NCBI RefSeq assembly: GCF_014280875.1
Contig: NZ_JACLAL010000005.1
Span: 460,030 to 524,029 of the forward strand
Length of the DNA stretch: 64,000 bases
Source: Paenirhizobium daejeonense
Lineage (GTDB): Bacteria > Pseudomonadota > Alphaproteobacteria > Rhizobiales > Rhizobiaceae
Reading direction: 5' to 3'
Shown piece by piece: positions 23,474 through 31,845 of the stretch. The position numbers were made by a program, and so were the translations under genes. Position 1 is the stretch's first letter. Each line of letters begins with the position of its first letter. The notes under the pieces were generated by a model that saw only the letters and a list, made by a program, of their open reading frames with translations, searched no databases and had not been told where the DNA came from.

Positions 23474-25509
23474 CCGACGCCTCCAAAGATCATCTCGTCC
23501 TCTTCATGCCGTCCGGCAAGCGTGGCCGTTTCCCCGTAGGAACGCCGGTGCTCGATGCTGCCCGCTCGCTCGGCGTTTATGTCGAGAGCGTCTGCGGTGG
23601 CCGCGCCACCTGCGGCCGCTGTCAGATCGAGGTGCAGGAGGGCAATTTCGCCAAGCACGGCATCGTGTCCTCCAACGAGCACATCTCGCCGATCGGCCCG
23701 AAGGAAGAGCGCTACGATCGTGTCCGCGGTCTCCCCGAGGGCCGTCGCCTCTCCTGTTCGGCCACCATCCAGGGCGACCTCGTGGTCGATGTGCCGCAGG
23801 ATACGGTCGTCAATGCGCAGGTAGTACGCAAGGCCGCGACCGACCGCGTGATCGAACGAAATCCGGCTGTCCACCTCTGTTATGTCGAGGTCGATGAACC
23901 CGACATGCACAAGCCACTTGGCGATCTTGATCGTCTCAAGGTCATGCTGGAGAAGGACTGGGGCTATTCCGATCTGCAAGTCGCGCCTTACCTACTGCCC
24001 GAACTCCAGAAGATCCTGCGCAAGGGCAACTGGGCGGTGACCGCCGCGATCCATCGCGACAGCCCGACCTCGCGTCCGACCATCATCGCGCTGTGGCCCG
24101 GCCTGCACAACGAAGCCTATGGCCTTGCCTGCGACATCGGCTCGACGACCATCGCCATGCATCTGGTGTCGCTGCTATCAGGCCGCGTCGTCGGATCGTC
24201 AGGCGCATCCAATCCGCAGATCCGCTTCGGCGAGGATCTGATGAGCCGCGTCTCCTATGTGATGATGAACCCGGATGGCCGCGAGGCCATGACCAGGGCC
24301 GTGCGTCAGGCGATCAACGAACTCACCGACAAGGTTTGCGCCGAAGGTGGGGTGTCGCGCACCGACATCCTCGACAGCGTCTTCGTCGCCAACCCGATCA
24401 TGCACCACCTCTTCCTCGGCATCGATCCGACCGAACTTGGCCAGGCGCCCTTTGCGCTCGCCGTCTCCGGCGCGGTCTCCTGCGAGGCGAAGGACATCGA
24501 GCTTGCCCTCAATCCCGGCGCCCGCACCTACCTCCTGCCCTGCATCGCGGGCCATGTCGGCGCTGACGCGGCAGGTGCGACGCTTGCCGAGGGGCCGCAT
24601 CGGCAAGATCACATGATGCTGCTTGTCGATGTCGGCACCAATGCCGAGATCGTTCTCGGTAATAGCGATCGCGTCGTCGCCGCCTCCTCGCCCACCGGCC
24701 CCGCTTTCGAAGGCGCGGAAATCTCTTGCGGCCAGCGCGCGGCCCCCGGCGCCATCGAGCGCGTCCGCATTGACGCGCAAACTCTCGAACCCCGCTTCAA
24801 GGTCATCGGCGTGGAGCAGTGGTCGGACGAGCCCGGTTTTGCCGAAGGCGCAGAGAAGGTCGGTATCACCGGCATCTGCGGCTCGGCGATCATCGAGGTC
24901 GTCGCGGAAATGTATCTCTCCGGCGTCATCTCCGCAGATGGCGTGGTGGACGGTTCGCTTGCCGCCCGCAGTCCCCGCATTCTGGAAAACGGCCGCACCT
25001 TCTCCTACCTGCTGCACGACGGTGCGCAGAAGATCAGCGTGACGCAGAACGACGTGCGCGCCATCCAGCTCGCCAAGGCTGCGCTCTATGCCGGTATCAA
25101 ACTGTTGATGGAAAAGCAGGAAGTAGAGACGGTCGACACGATCCGCTTCGCCGGCGCCTTCGGTTCCTTCATCGATCCGAAATACGCCATGGTGCTCGGC
25201 CTCATTCCCGATTGCGATCTCGCCGAGGTCAAGGCCGTCGGCAATGCCGCCGGCACCGGGGCCCTGATGGCGCTTCTCAACCGCGACCACCGACGCGAAA
25301 TCGAGGAAACCGTTACGCGGATCGAAAAGATCGAAACCGCCCTTGAACCAAACTTTCAGCAATTGTTCGTCGATGCCATGGCCCTGCCCAACAAGGTCGA
25401 CGCCTTCCCCCACCTCTCGACGGTGGTGACGCTGCCGGAACCGAAGACGCCTGCCGATGGCGATGCCGGTGGTGAAGGCGGTGGCCGGCGCAGACGTAGA
25501 AGTCGATAA
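23470..25509 (+). CDS. Corrinoid reactivator (RamA/RACo-like ASKHA ATPase with [2Fe-2S] domain, DUF4445)
   Basis: A 679-residue redox ATPase that reduces inactive Co(II) corrinoid proteins. The N-terminal ferredoxin domain has C42, C48, C51 and C96 as cluster ligands. The linker is followed by the ASKHA core: GLACDIGSTTIAMHLV, NPQIRFGEDLMSRVSY, LLVDVGTNAEIVLGN, then GICGSAIIEVVAEM and FAGAFGSF. A basic C-terminal tail of about 20 residues (GGGRRRRR) is present. It would serve the corrinoid protein of this cluster. Overlap with the membrane protein gene is 4 bases. Confidence 0.93.
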   Translation: MTDASKDHLVLFMPSGKRGRFPVGTPVLDAARSLGVYVESVCGGRATCGRCQIEVQEGNFAKHGIVSSNEHISPIGPKEERYDRVRGLPEGRRLSCSATIQGDLVVDVPQDTVVNAQVVRKAATDRVIERNPAVHLCYVEVDEPDMHKPLGDLDRLKVMLEKDWGYSDLQVAPYLLPELQKILRKGNWAVTAAIHRDSPTSRPTIIALWPGLHNEAYGLACDIGSTTIAMHLVSLLSGRVVGSSGASNPQIRFGEDLMSRVSYVMMNPDGREAMTRAVRQAINELTDKVCAEGGVSRTDILDSVFVANPIMHHLFLGIDPTELGQAPFALAVSGAVSCEAKDIELALNPGARTYLLPCIAGHVGADAAGATLAEGPHRQDHMMLLVDVGTNAEIVLGNSDRVVAASSPTGPAFEGAEISCGQRAAPGAIERVRIDAQTLEPRFKVIGVEQWSDEPGFAEGAEKVGITGICGSAIIEVVAEMYLSGVISADGVVDGSLAARSPRILENGRTFSYLLHDGAQKISVTQNDVRAIQLAKAALYAGIKLLMEKQEVETVDTIRFAGAFGSFIDPKYAMVLGLIPDCDLAEVKAVGNAAGTGALMALLNRDHRREIEETVTRIEKIETALEPNFQQLFVDAMALPNKVDAFPHLSTVVTLPEPKTPADGDAGGEGGGRRRRRSR

Positions 25510-25512
25510 CGG

Positions 25513-25544
25513 CCACCATCTCCACCAATGGTGGTATTTCTTTC
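25513..25544 (+). terminator. Hairpin terminator after the reactivator gene
   Basis: CCACCAT and ATGGTGG are separated by 8 bases, followed by TATTTCTTTC. It lies directly after the stop of the reactivator. Confidence 0.6.
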
Positions 25545-25591
25545 AAACTGCACTCCGGTTACAGTCGACCTTACTGGAGGTTGGACCGGTG

Positions 25592-26086
25592 ATGGTCCGT
25601 TTGGAGGAAATGGATTTCAGCATGTCCGACAAATCCGAGCCCACCGAAATTCGCCTGAAGATATACAATGCCTTCCGGGAACAGGTGACCCACGAAAATA
25701 CGCTCTACAACAACCACATCACCTGGCTTATCACATTGAATTCCTTTCTCTTTGCCGGCATAAGCCTGCTCTTTCGCGCCCGTATGGAAAACCTCTCGGA
25801 CCGCGTCGAACTCGTCGTGTTGGTTTTCGTGCTGCTGATCTGCTGCGTTGGATTTTGCGTAAGTGCCATTTGCAGTGCACTTCTTAGCCAGTCGCGCCGG
25901 GTTCTGAACTGGGTGCGAGATGAATGGGATGGTCTCTCCGGCAGAGGCTTTTTCGGAGATCAGGTGTCTGTTGTCCCCCTTCCTCATCCCTCCGGCGGCG
26001 ATGGTAAAAAACAGGCGCGCACATTGTTCCGCTCGGGTAATTTGCCGACGGTCATGATGGTCAGCTGGGTACTCATATTCCTGTGA
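25592..26086 (+). CDS. Hypothetical membrane protein
   Basis: A protein of about 164 residues (ATG 25592 with GGAGG 11 bp upstream; ATG 25622 is an alternative giving 154). A polar N-terminus with a possible amphipathic helix (RLKIYNAFREQVTHENTLYNN) is followed by two membrane spans (ITWLITLNSFLFAGISLLF and VVLVFVLLICCVGFCVSAIC), a soluble loop, and a third hydrophobic stretch that ends the protein at LIFL. Family not recognised. It follows the corrinoid cluster but is set apart by a hairpin. Confidence 0.55.
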   Translation: MVRLEEMDFSMSDKSEPTEIRLKIYNAFREQVTHENTLYNNHITWLITLNSFLFAGISLLFRARMENLSDRVELVVLVFVLLICCVGFCVSAICSALLSQSRRVLNWVRDEWDGLSGRGFFGDQVSVVPLPHPSGGDGKKQARTLFRSGNLPTVMMVSWVLIFL

Positions 26087-26131
26087 ACGCTTTGGCTTCT
26101 GGTACTTCATTTCAAGAGTTAGTCTTTGCCC

Positions 26132-26866
26132 ATGCCATTTCTCATGGACGTAAACCTGTCGCTCGATTCAGCATTGTTCCTCGATCTCGATGGAACGCTG
26201 GCGGATATCAGCCCGGACCGAAACTCCATCCGTATTCCACCGGCTGCCGAGCGGAGCCTTATGGGAATTTTCGACTGTCTTTCCGGTGCCGTCGCCATCG
26301 TCAGCGGGCGGGACATTGACGATCTTGCCGTTCGCGTACCCGAGGCACTTTGGAGGATCGGCAATCACGGTGCCTTTGTACTGGCACCCGGCGAGAGTGG
26401 CCGAACATTTCCGTCATTGATTGATCCAGCCATCATTGACGACGTGAAAAGACGATGCGCCGAGCTTGGCCTTGATCTCGAGGTGAAGAAGACGTCGATC
26501 GCCATTCATTATCGCAGCACACCCGAACTGGAATCTGCCAGCCACGGACTGCTTGCCCGCTACGCCGGACAGGATTCAGAATACCTTATGGAAGCCGGGA
26601 AAATGGTGGCGGAGCTGAAGGTTCGGAACGTCGGCAAGGGAAAGGCGATCGAGGAGCGGATGCGGCAAGCGCCATTTGCCGGACGATTGCCGCTTTTCCT
26701 CGGCGATGATGTTACCGACGAGGACGCCTATCCCGTCATCAATCGCCTCGGCGGCGTATCGATAAAGGTAGGAGCCCCTCCCTCCCTTGCCACCACCTTC
26801 GCCTCGTCTCCTGCGGAGGTAAGGCAATGGCTGGAGCAACAGGCAGCGGCGCTGCACACCCTCTGA
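26132..26866 (+). CDS. otsB: Trehalose-6-phosphate phosphatase
   Basis: A 244-residue HAD-family phosphatase that makes trehalose from trehalose-6-phosphate, an osmoprotectant route. The nucleophile motif LFLDLDGTLADI, IVSGRDIDDL (motif II), the lysine/ELK region and FLGDDVTDEDAY (motif IV) are all present. The start at ATG 26132 is used; a TTG two codons earlier and an internal ATG (MDVNLSL) are possible. No otsA is next to it. Length fits OtsB (about 260). Confidence 0.9.
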   Translation: MPFLMDVNLSLDSALFLDLDGTLADISPDRNSIRIPPAAERSLMGIFDCLSGAVAIVSGRDIDDLAVRVPEALWRIGNHGAFVLAPGESGRTFPSLIDPAIIDDVKRRCAELGLDLEVKKTSIAIHYRSTPELESASHGLLARYAGQDSEYLMEAGKMVAELKVRNVGKGKAIEERMRQAPFAGRLPLFLGDDVTDEDAYPVINRLGGVSIKVGAPPSLATTFASSPAEVRQWLEQQAAALHTL

Positions 26867-26910
26867 GACCGGTCAGGCGGCACCTTCCCGACCATTGAGT
26901 TTCAGACTAC

Positions 26911-27807
26911 TCACGCCGCCATGCCGATCATCTCTGAGAAGGCGAAGCGGACGCTGTCGGCGACGGCGCAGATCGTCTCGCTGGTTTCGGCTCCCGTGAG
27001 CAGCCTTACTTCGAAAGAGCCGAGTTCCGGCAGTCCATGCTTGTTGCCGAGCGCGACCATGTCGTCGGTCAGGTAGCTGCGCGGCAGCGGCGCGACCGCG
27101 AGATCGGCGATGACCGCGGCACGCTGCGCCATTGTGTGGGCGGAAAGATAGGCGATCCGATATTGCCGCTTGTCCTTGTCCAGCCGCGCCAGCGCATCGG
27201 CGCGCCAGCAGCAGCCGTCTTCCCAGATCGAGACCGGGAGCGGATCGCGCAGATGCGCGGTGCCACACTTGGCGCCTGCCCAGACCAGATGTTCGGTATG
27301 GATCACCTCGCCCTCATGGCTGACAACGCCCGGTGCGCAATTGATCAGCGTCAGGTCGAGCCGCTGCTCCTGCAACCGCCGCCGCAGTTGCGATGATGTA
27401 TCGACCGTCAGGTCGACCATGATCGCCGGATAGACCTCCGCAAAACGGCGCAGGATCGTGGGCATGTAGCGCTCGCCGATATCGTCGGGTGCGCCGAGCC
27501 TCACGACGCCTTTCATTTCCGGCATACGGAACCGGCCCACCGCCTCGTTGGAAAGGGCAAGCATCCGGCGCGCGTAAGGTAGCAGCGTCTCGCCGCTCTC
27601 GGTCAGCGTCACGGAGCGGGCATCGCGCAGGAACAGCGTCGCGTTCAACTGCTCTTCCAGTTTCTTGATCTGCATCGAGACGGCCGAGGGTGTTCTGAAC
27701 ACCCGGTCCGCTGCCGTGGTGAAACTCCCGGTTTCCGAGATCGCGACAAAGGTCCTCAGGATGTCGTTGTCCAGCAACGGCAGGGGTTGGCGGATTGAAA
27801 CGGTCAT
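26911..27807 (-). CDS. LysR-family transcriptional regulator
   Basis: A 298-residue LysR regulator, with a GAGGTAAG ribosome binding site before ATG 27807. The N-terminal HTH (NDILRTFVAISETGSFTTAADRVFRTPSAVSMQIKKLEEQ) is typical and close to the LrhA/HexA subgroup. The effector domain runs from about residue 90. It diverges from a DUF1127 gene, 108 bp away, so it may control that gene. Target genes cannot be derived from the sequence. Confidence 0.9.
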   Translation of the reverse strand: MTVSIRQPLPLLDNDILRTFVAISETGSFTTAADRVFRTPSAVSMQIKKLEEQLNATLFLRDARSVTLTESGETLLPYARRMLALSNEAVGRFRMPEMKGVVRLGAPDDIGERYMPTILRRFAEVYPAIMVDLTVDTSSQLRRRLQEQRLDLTLINCAPGVVSHEGEVIHTEHLVWAGAKCGTAHLRDPLPVSIWEDGCCWRADALARLDKDKRQYRIAYLSAHTMAQRAAVIADLAVAPLPRSYLTDDMVALGNKHGLPELGSFEVRLLTGAETSETICAVADSVRFAFSEMIGMAA

Positions 27808-27915
27808 CACGCTTACCTCAATATAATTGAACATGAAGACCATATCATTTCGTTTGATTGATAGTCAACCGACCCCAATACTACCCGCAAAAGTTGGTCA
27901 TATGGAGGTGCCGAG

Positions 27916-28083
27916 ATGCTCATGGCTATCACCCTACGTCTGCTGCATATCGCCATTGCGCAACCTTTGGGAGAATTCATCAACGAACGGCGAAAGGCCA
28001 GACTGAACCGCGAGATGCATCAGTTGCCCGATAGCGTGCAGCGGGATGTTGGTTGGCCTCCGCGCGAGGAAGTGCGCCGGTGA
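27916..28083 (+). CDS. DUF1127-like small protein
   Basis: A 55-residue protein with GGAGGTG upstream of its ATG. It starts with a short hydrophobic helix (MAITLRLLHIAIAQPL), is then rich in Arg and Glu, and ends with the DUF1127 motif LPDSVQRDVGWP. Small DUF1127 proteins of this kind in related bacteria act in RNA and phosphate or C/N metabolism. It is divergent from the LysR gene and followed by a second DUF1127 gene. Confidence 0.75.
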   Translation: MLMAITLRLLHIAIAQPLGEFINERRKARLNREMHQLPDSVQRDVGWPPREEVRR

Positions 28084-28211
28084 TTCATCGGCGGAATATC
28101 GGATCAATCAATTTCGCTGATTTCAGAAATAAGAAACATTCGTTTGATTGATGAAATGTCCTGATGCAAAACGCAGCTGCCTGAAGAGGCTCACGGGAAA
28201 AGGAGAATGCG

Positions 28212-28427
28212 ATGACACTGGTATTTGATGAGGCACGGTTTTCCCGGCGCTCGCGCCGGTCATGGGCAACAGCCGGGATTCCGGCTGCTCTCAATTCCGT
28301 GATTGCCGCCTGGCGGGAATGGCATCGCCGCCGCCAGGAAGGACTTGCGCTGGAAGCGATGCCCTTCGATCTCAGGAAAGACCTCGGCTGGCCTGCGGGC
28401 GACATGGAAGACCGGACGCGTCCGTAG
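28212..28427 (+). CDS. DUF1127 small protein
   Basis: A 71-residue DUF1127 protein: a basic N-terminus, helix LNSVIAAWREWHRRRQEGLALEAM and the motif MPFDLRKDLGWP. AAAAGGAG lies 6 bp before ATG. Together with the preceding gene it makes a tandem DUF1127 pair next to a LysR regulator. A long hairpin (28447-28485) follows. Confidence 0.85.
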   Translation: MTLVFDEARFSRRSRRSWATAGIPAALNSVIAAWREWHRRRQEGLALEAMPFDLRKDLGWPAGDMEDRTRP

Positions 28428-28446
28428 GCAATTTTGCGACACGCCT

Positions 28447-28485
28447 CCCGCCCGGAGAACTTGACGATAGTTGTCTCCCGGCGGG
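28447..28485 (+). terminator. Long hairpin after the DUF1127 gene
   Basis: CCCGCCCGGAGA and TCTCCCGGCGGG pair with one mismatch around a 15-base loop. The T-run afterward is weak (GGTTTCT), so termination is only likely. Confidence 0.45.
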
Positions 28486-28718
28486 AAGGTTTCTAAAGGC
28501 TTGTTCAGCCCGGATCGAATTTCCCGATCAATTTCAGTTACCTGCCCTAAGTTGAAATCACAGGCCGAAGCTCTGCCCATTGCTTCGTATCAAAGTCGCA
28601 AAAATGTCGCGATAATGATGTCCTGATGAAGAAATCGCCGCTTTTCGTCACTATGATGTCGCGTATCGGCAACCGGCGAACCCCGTTCCACGCAAGGAAT
28701 GGGAAAAACGTGGGAACA

Positions 28719-29747
28719 ATGGGCATCAACATGAACAAGCAGACCAAGAAGCGCTCGCTCGTCTTTTTTCTGGTACCGCATTTCACGCTCCTGCCGTTCG
28801 CGGGCGCGATCGAAACGCTGCGCATCGCCAACCGCATGCTCGGTTATGCCGCCTATGAATGGCGCCTTGCCTCGGTGGACGGGCAGAAGGTGCATTCGTC
28901 CAGTGGCATCGGCATGGAGGTGAACTCCTCGCTTGCCGATGAACGGCGCTTCCTCTCCGGCGAAAACCGCCCGAGCATGGTGATCGTCTGTTCCGGCATC
29001 TATGTGGAGGAGTTCCACAACAAGTCGGTGAACGCTTGGCTCCGCGAGGCCTATAACCGCGGCGCGGCCATCGGCAGCCTCTGTACTGGCGCCCATGTCC
29101 TGGCGCAAGCCGGACTTCTGAATGGCAAGCGTTGCGCCATTCACTGGGAAAACCTCCCCGGCTTCTCCGAGACCTTCCCGCAGGCGGAAGTCTATGCCGA
29201 CCTCTACGAGGTCGACGGCAATCTCTACACCTGCGCCGGCGGCACGGCCTCGCTGGATATGATGCTGAACCTGATCGGCCAGGATTTCGGCGAAGGCCTC
29301 GTCAACCGCGTCTGCGAGCAGCACCTCACCGACCGCGTCCGCAGCGCTCATGACCGCCAGCGCTTGCCGCTGCGCGCCCGTCTTGGCGTGCAGAACTCCA
29401 AGGTCCTGTCGATCATCGAACTGATGGAAAGCAATCTCTCCGAGCCGCTGTCGCTTCTGGAGATCGCCGACGATGCCGGTCTCTCGCGCCGCCAGATCGA
29501 ACGCCTGTTCCGGCAGGAAATGGGCCGCTCGCCTGCCCGCTATTATCTCGAGATCCGTCTCGACCGCGCTCGTCACCTGCTGGTCCAGTCGTCCATGCCG
29601 GTGGTCGAAGTGGCGGTTGCCTGCGGTTTCGTCTCCGCGTCGCACTTCTCCAAGTGTTATCGCGAACTCTACAACCGTTCGCCCCAGCAGGAGCGCGCCG
29701 AGCGCAAGCTGACCATGACCACCAACCGTACCGGCGTCGTCGTCTGA
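28719..29747 (+). CDS. GlxA-family AraC regulator (GbdR/CdhR-like)
   Basis: A 342-residue regulator with an N-terminal DJ-1/GATase1-like domain (LVFFLVPHFTLLPFAGAIETLRIANRM; SLCTGAHVLAQAGLLNG with the elbow Cys; HWENLPGF) and a C-terminal AraC HTH (SLLEIADDAGLSRRQIERLFRQEMG, ACGFVSASHFSKCYR). It resembles GbdR and CdhR, which in Pseudomonas control glycine betaine and carnitine catabolism. Lying 3 kb from the corrinoid methyltransferase cluster, it may respond to the betaine that is demethylated there. ATG 28719 is chosen after GTGGGAAC; 28731 and 28626 are alternatives. Confidence 0.87.
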   Translation: MGINMNKQTKKRSLVFFLVPHFTLLPFAGAIETLRIANRMLGYAAYEWRLASVDGQKVHSSSGIGMEVNSSLADERRFLSGENRPSMVIVCSGIYVEEFHNKSVNAWLREAYNRGAAIGSLCTGAHVLAQAGLLNGKRCAIHWENLPGFSETFPQAEVYADLYEVDGNLYTCAGGTASLDMMLNLIGQDFGEGLVNRVCEQHLTDRVRSAHDRQRLPLRARLGVQNSKVLSIIELMESNLSEPLSLLEIADDAGLSRRQIERLFRQEMGRSPARYYLEIRLDRARHLLVQSSMPVVEVAVACGFVSASHFSKCYRELYNRSPQQERAERKLTMTTNRTGVVV

Positions 29748-29780
29748 TGCCGGCTTCCTGTCCGGGTTTTCACCATTACC

Positions 29781-30443
29781 TCACAGGCCGCCATCGGCGG
29801 CCTGTTCGTTTGGTAGCAGCGTAACCGGATTTTCCGTGCCAATACCGTCCACCACCGGCTGCGCGGTCGAACCCTCGGCGATTGCCATCGGCCCCTCGGG
29901 CACGAGGATCTGCGCGGCAACCGGCTGGCCTGCGGGCATGGGCTGCGACAGGCCTTGCGGCTCGCCCAGCTCCCGCGCACCGGCAACACCGAGACCGGCA
30001 TCGATATTGATGCCTTCCTCCGGAATATCGTAGGCGCTCCCCGCATTGTCGGCAGGACTCGCTATTGCCTGTTCCGTGGTGTCTTCGGGAGAAAGAAGCA
30101 CTCCGCCCTTGGCCGTCGGCTCCGCGGTTTCCGTCGAACTGTTCTCCACGCCGGCAAGGTTCGGTGTGTCGAGATAGTCGATCGCCGCACTCGCTCCGTT
30201 GCCGCGTGCCGTCTCCGGCGCGTAGGCCACCGGCGATCCGACAGGGCCGAGAAGCTCCCTGCCCTCACCGATATCCTCGACCCGGCCTTCGAGCTGTCCT
30301 TGGCGAGCAACGTAGTGGCGGGAGGAACGGGGTGTGTCGGCCGCAAGGTCTTCGGGCGCCATCACGCGATCGCCGGTGCACGACGCGAAGGCCGCAGCCG
30401 GCACGAGGATCAGCGCGGAACGTTGCAGAAAGGAAGACGCCAT
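29781..30443 (-). CDS. Putative lipoprotein of unknown function
   Basis: A 220-residue protein with an N-terminal signal (SALILVPAAAFASC) and a lipobox-like ASC. The mature part is low in aromatic residues and rich in Ala, Gly, Glu, Pro and Thr, with no domain recognised, suggesting an extended, disordered chain anchored in the envelope. It is convergent with the GlxA-family regulator; the hairpin at 29784-29804 lies in its last codons. ATG 30443 is preferred over a TTG two codons earlier. Confidence 0.55.
   Translation of the reverse strand: MASSFLQRSALILVPAAAFASCTGDRVMAPEDLAADTPRSSRHYVARQGQLEGRVEDIGEGRELLGPVGSPVAYAPETARGNGASAAIDYLDTPNLAGVENSSTETAEPTAKGGVLLSPEDTTEQAIASPADNAGSAYDIPEEGINIDAGLGVAGARELGEPQGLSQPMPAGQPVAAQILVPEGPMAIAEGSTAQPVVDGIGTENPVTLLPNEQAADGGL
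29784..29804. terminator. Hairpin between convergent genes
   Basis: CAGGCCGCC, ATC, GGCGGCCTG followed by TTCGTTTGG. It probably ends transcription of the GlxA-type regulator gene. Confidence 0.45.
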
Positions 30444-30580
30444 ACACAATATCCATCTGCTGCAGCCGGTATCCGGCCTGTCGGCAGAGGATAGATGCCA
30501 GCCATTAACGTTTCGTTTGGGTTTGATTTAAACACGAAACGTGCCATCCGGCTCGCCGGCGGCATCGCTGAATGACACCT

Positions 30581-31120
30581 TTACCGAGCGCCGGCCCCGA
30601 GTGCCTCCATTTCCTTCAGCCAGTTCGTATGCGCTGATACGTCGGCCTCTGCGACATTGCCGACGAGACTTGCCCGGATCGGGCGGAAGCCCACGAAACC
30701 GAGAGCCCCCACCTTCCACGCCTTCAAGCTGTGGCTACCGTAGACGAGCCGCATCGATCGTCCCCGGAGCAGTTTCTTCATCGCGGGGCCTGTGCCGTCA
30801 TAGGCATAACCTGGCCGCAGCACCTGCTCCAGAAAGGATGCCACCAGCGAAGGCATCCCGCCCATCCACAGCGGAAAGACCAACTCCACATGGTCGGCGG
30901 CCTTGAGCAATGTCTGGGCGTTGGCGATATCAGGAACGACGGCGCTGCTTTCCTGCTCCTTCTGCGATTGCAGTCGCGGCACCTCGATCCGCGCGATCTC
31001 CAGCCTCTCGACGGTATGCCCCGCCTTGAGAGCGCCGGCTGCATAGGCGTCCGCCAAGGCATGGCAGAAATGCTGTTCGCTGGTGTCGGGGTGTCCTTGC
31101 AAAATCAGAATGTGGCTCAC
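30581..31120 (-). CDS. NAD(P)H dehydrogenase (quinone)/flavodoxin-fold oxidoreductase
   Basis: A 179-residue flavodoxin-like protein of the KefF/MdaB class. The start is GTG 31120, with AGGAGAAAGCC upstream; a longer frame to 31294 is not supported. Typical features are ILILQGHPDTSEQHFCHALADAY at the FMN end and LVFPLWMGGMPSLVASFLEQVLRPGYAY. It could reduce quinones or electrophiles. It diverges from the exported-protein gene at 31275. Confidence 0.85.
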   Translation of the reverse strand: MSHILILQGHPDTSEQHFCHALADAYAAGALKAGHTVERLEIARIEVPRLQSQKEQESSAVVPDIANAQTLLKAADHVELVFPLWMGGMPSLVASFLEQVLRPGYAYDGTGPAMKKLLRGRSMRLVYGSHSLKAWKVGALGFVGFRPIRASLVGNVAEADVSAHTNWLKEMEALGAGAR

Positions 31121-31274
31121 GGCTTTCTCCTGGTGAACTGGACCGATCCAAAGATCGACCTGTCGGCGTTGGAAGGTTTGCGCGGCATTCCGGTCAGATT
31201 TGGCGCTTGTGTAACATGCGGGCCGGAGAGTAGACCTGATGCATATCAATGCCCTGCATAAAAGGGAGATTTCC

Positions 31275-31775
31275 ATGCCGGTTTCGCGTCTCATTATAGC
31301 CCTTGTGGCGCTATTTTATAACACCGCGCCGGCCTTCTCCGCCGATTGCGTGAAATGGAAGGCGGAAGTCTGGGACGTGGAAGGCGGCAGGGCGATGACC
31401 GCCCATATATGCCAGCCTGCGAAGGGTAATGATCGCGAAGCCCTGCTCTATGTTCAGTGTGGCGAACCGGGAAAGCTGGTGTTGAACTATGACGACGGTG
31501 GCCGTGGCGATCCGCCCGGCGGCAATCCCGAATGGAATGGGCCGGCAGTCATCTCGACCGGCGATCAGAGCCAGGAGGAAACGCTGAGCTATCAGGCCAT
31601 GGATGGCATTCTTTTCCTGCCTTTTGGCAGTGACAGCGCCGTTCTTGCCATGCTCAAAAGTGGCTCACAAATCACCGTGGCGCCGAAGGACGCGGCCTTC
31701 AAGACCGTGAGTTTTCCGCTCTCTGGCTCCACCGCGGCATTGTCGAAACTCATAGCATCCTGCGCCCGGAACTGA
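31275..31775 (+). CDS. Exported protein of unknown function
   Basis: A 166-residue protein with GGGAGA upstream of its ATG and a clear signal peptide (RLIIALVALFYNTAPAFSA). The mature part has four cysteines (DCVKW, HICQP, VQCGEP and SCARN), probably disulfide-bonded in the periplasm, and no recognised domain. It ends before a strong hairpin. No operon partner. Confidence 0.7.
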   Translation: MPVSRLIIALVALFYNTAPAFSADCVKWKAEVWDVEGGRAMTAHICQPAKGNDREALLYVQCGEPGKLVLNYDDGGRGDPPGGNPEWNGPAVISTGDQSQEETLSYQAMDGILFLPFGSDSAVLAMLKSGSQITVAPKDAAFKTVSFPLSGSTAALSKLIASCARN

Positions 31776-31793
31776 ATTCCCGAACAAGCGAAG

Positions 31794-31832
31794 ACCGCCC
31801 GCGAGATCTCGTCCCGCTGGCGGTTTTGGTTT
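31794..31832 (+). terminator. Rho-independent terminator
   Basis: ACCGCC and GGCGGT, 19 bases apart, followed by TTTGGTTTC, placed 18 bp after the exported-protein gene stop. Confidence 0.6.
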
Positions 31833-31845
31833 CTACCTTCTCGGT

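Noticed and set aside
21655..25413. Long antisense frames in the corrinoid cluster (499 and 404 codons)
   Set aside because: Shadows of MetF, methyltransferase and reactivator genes.
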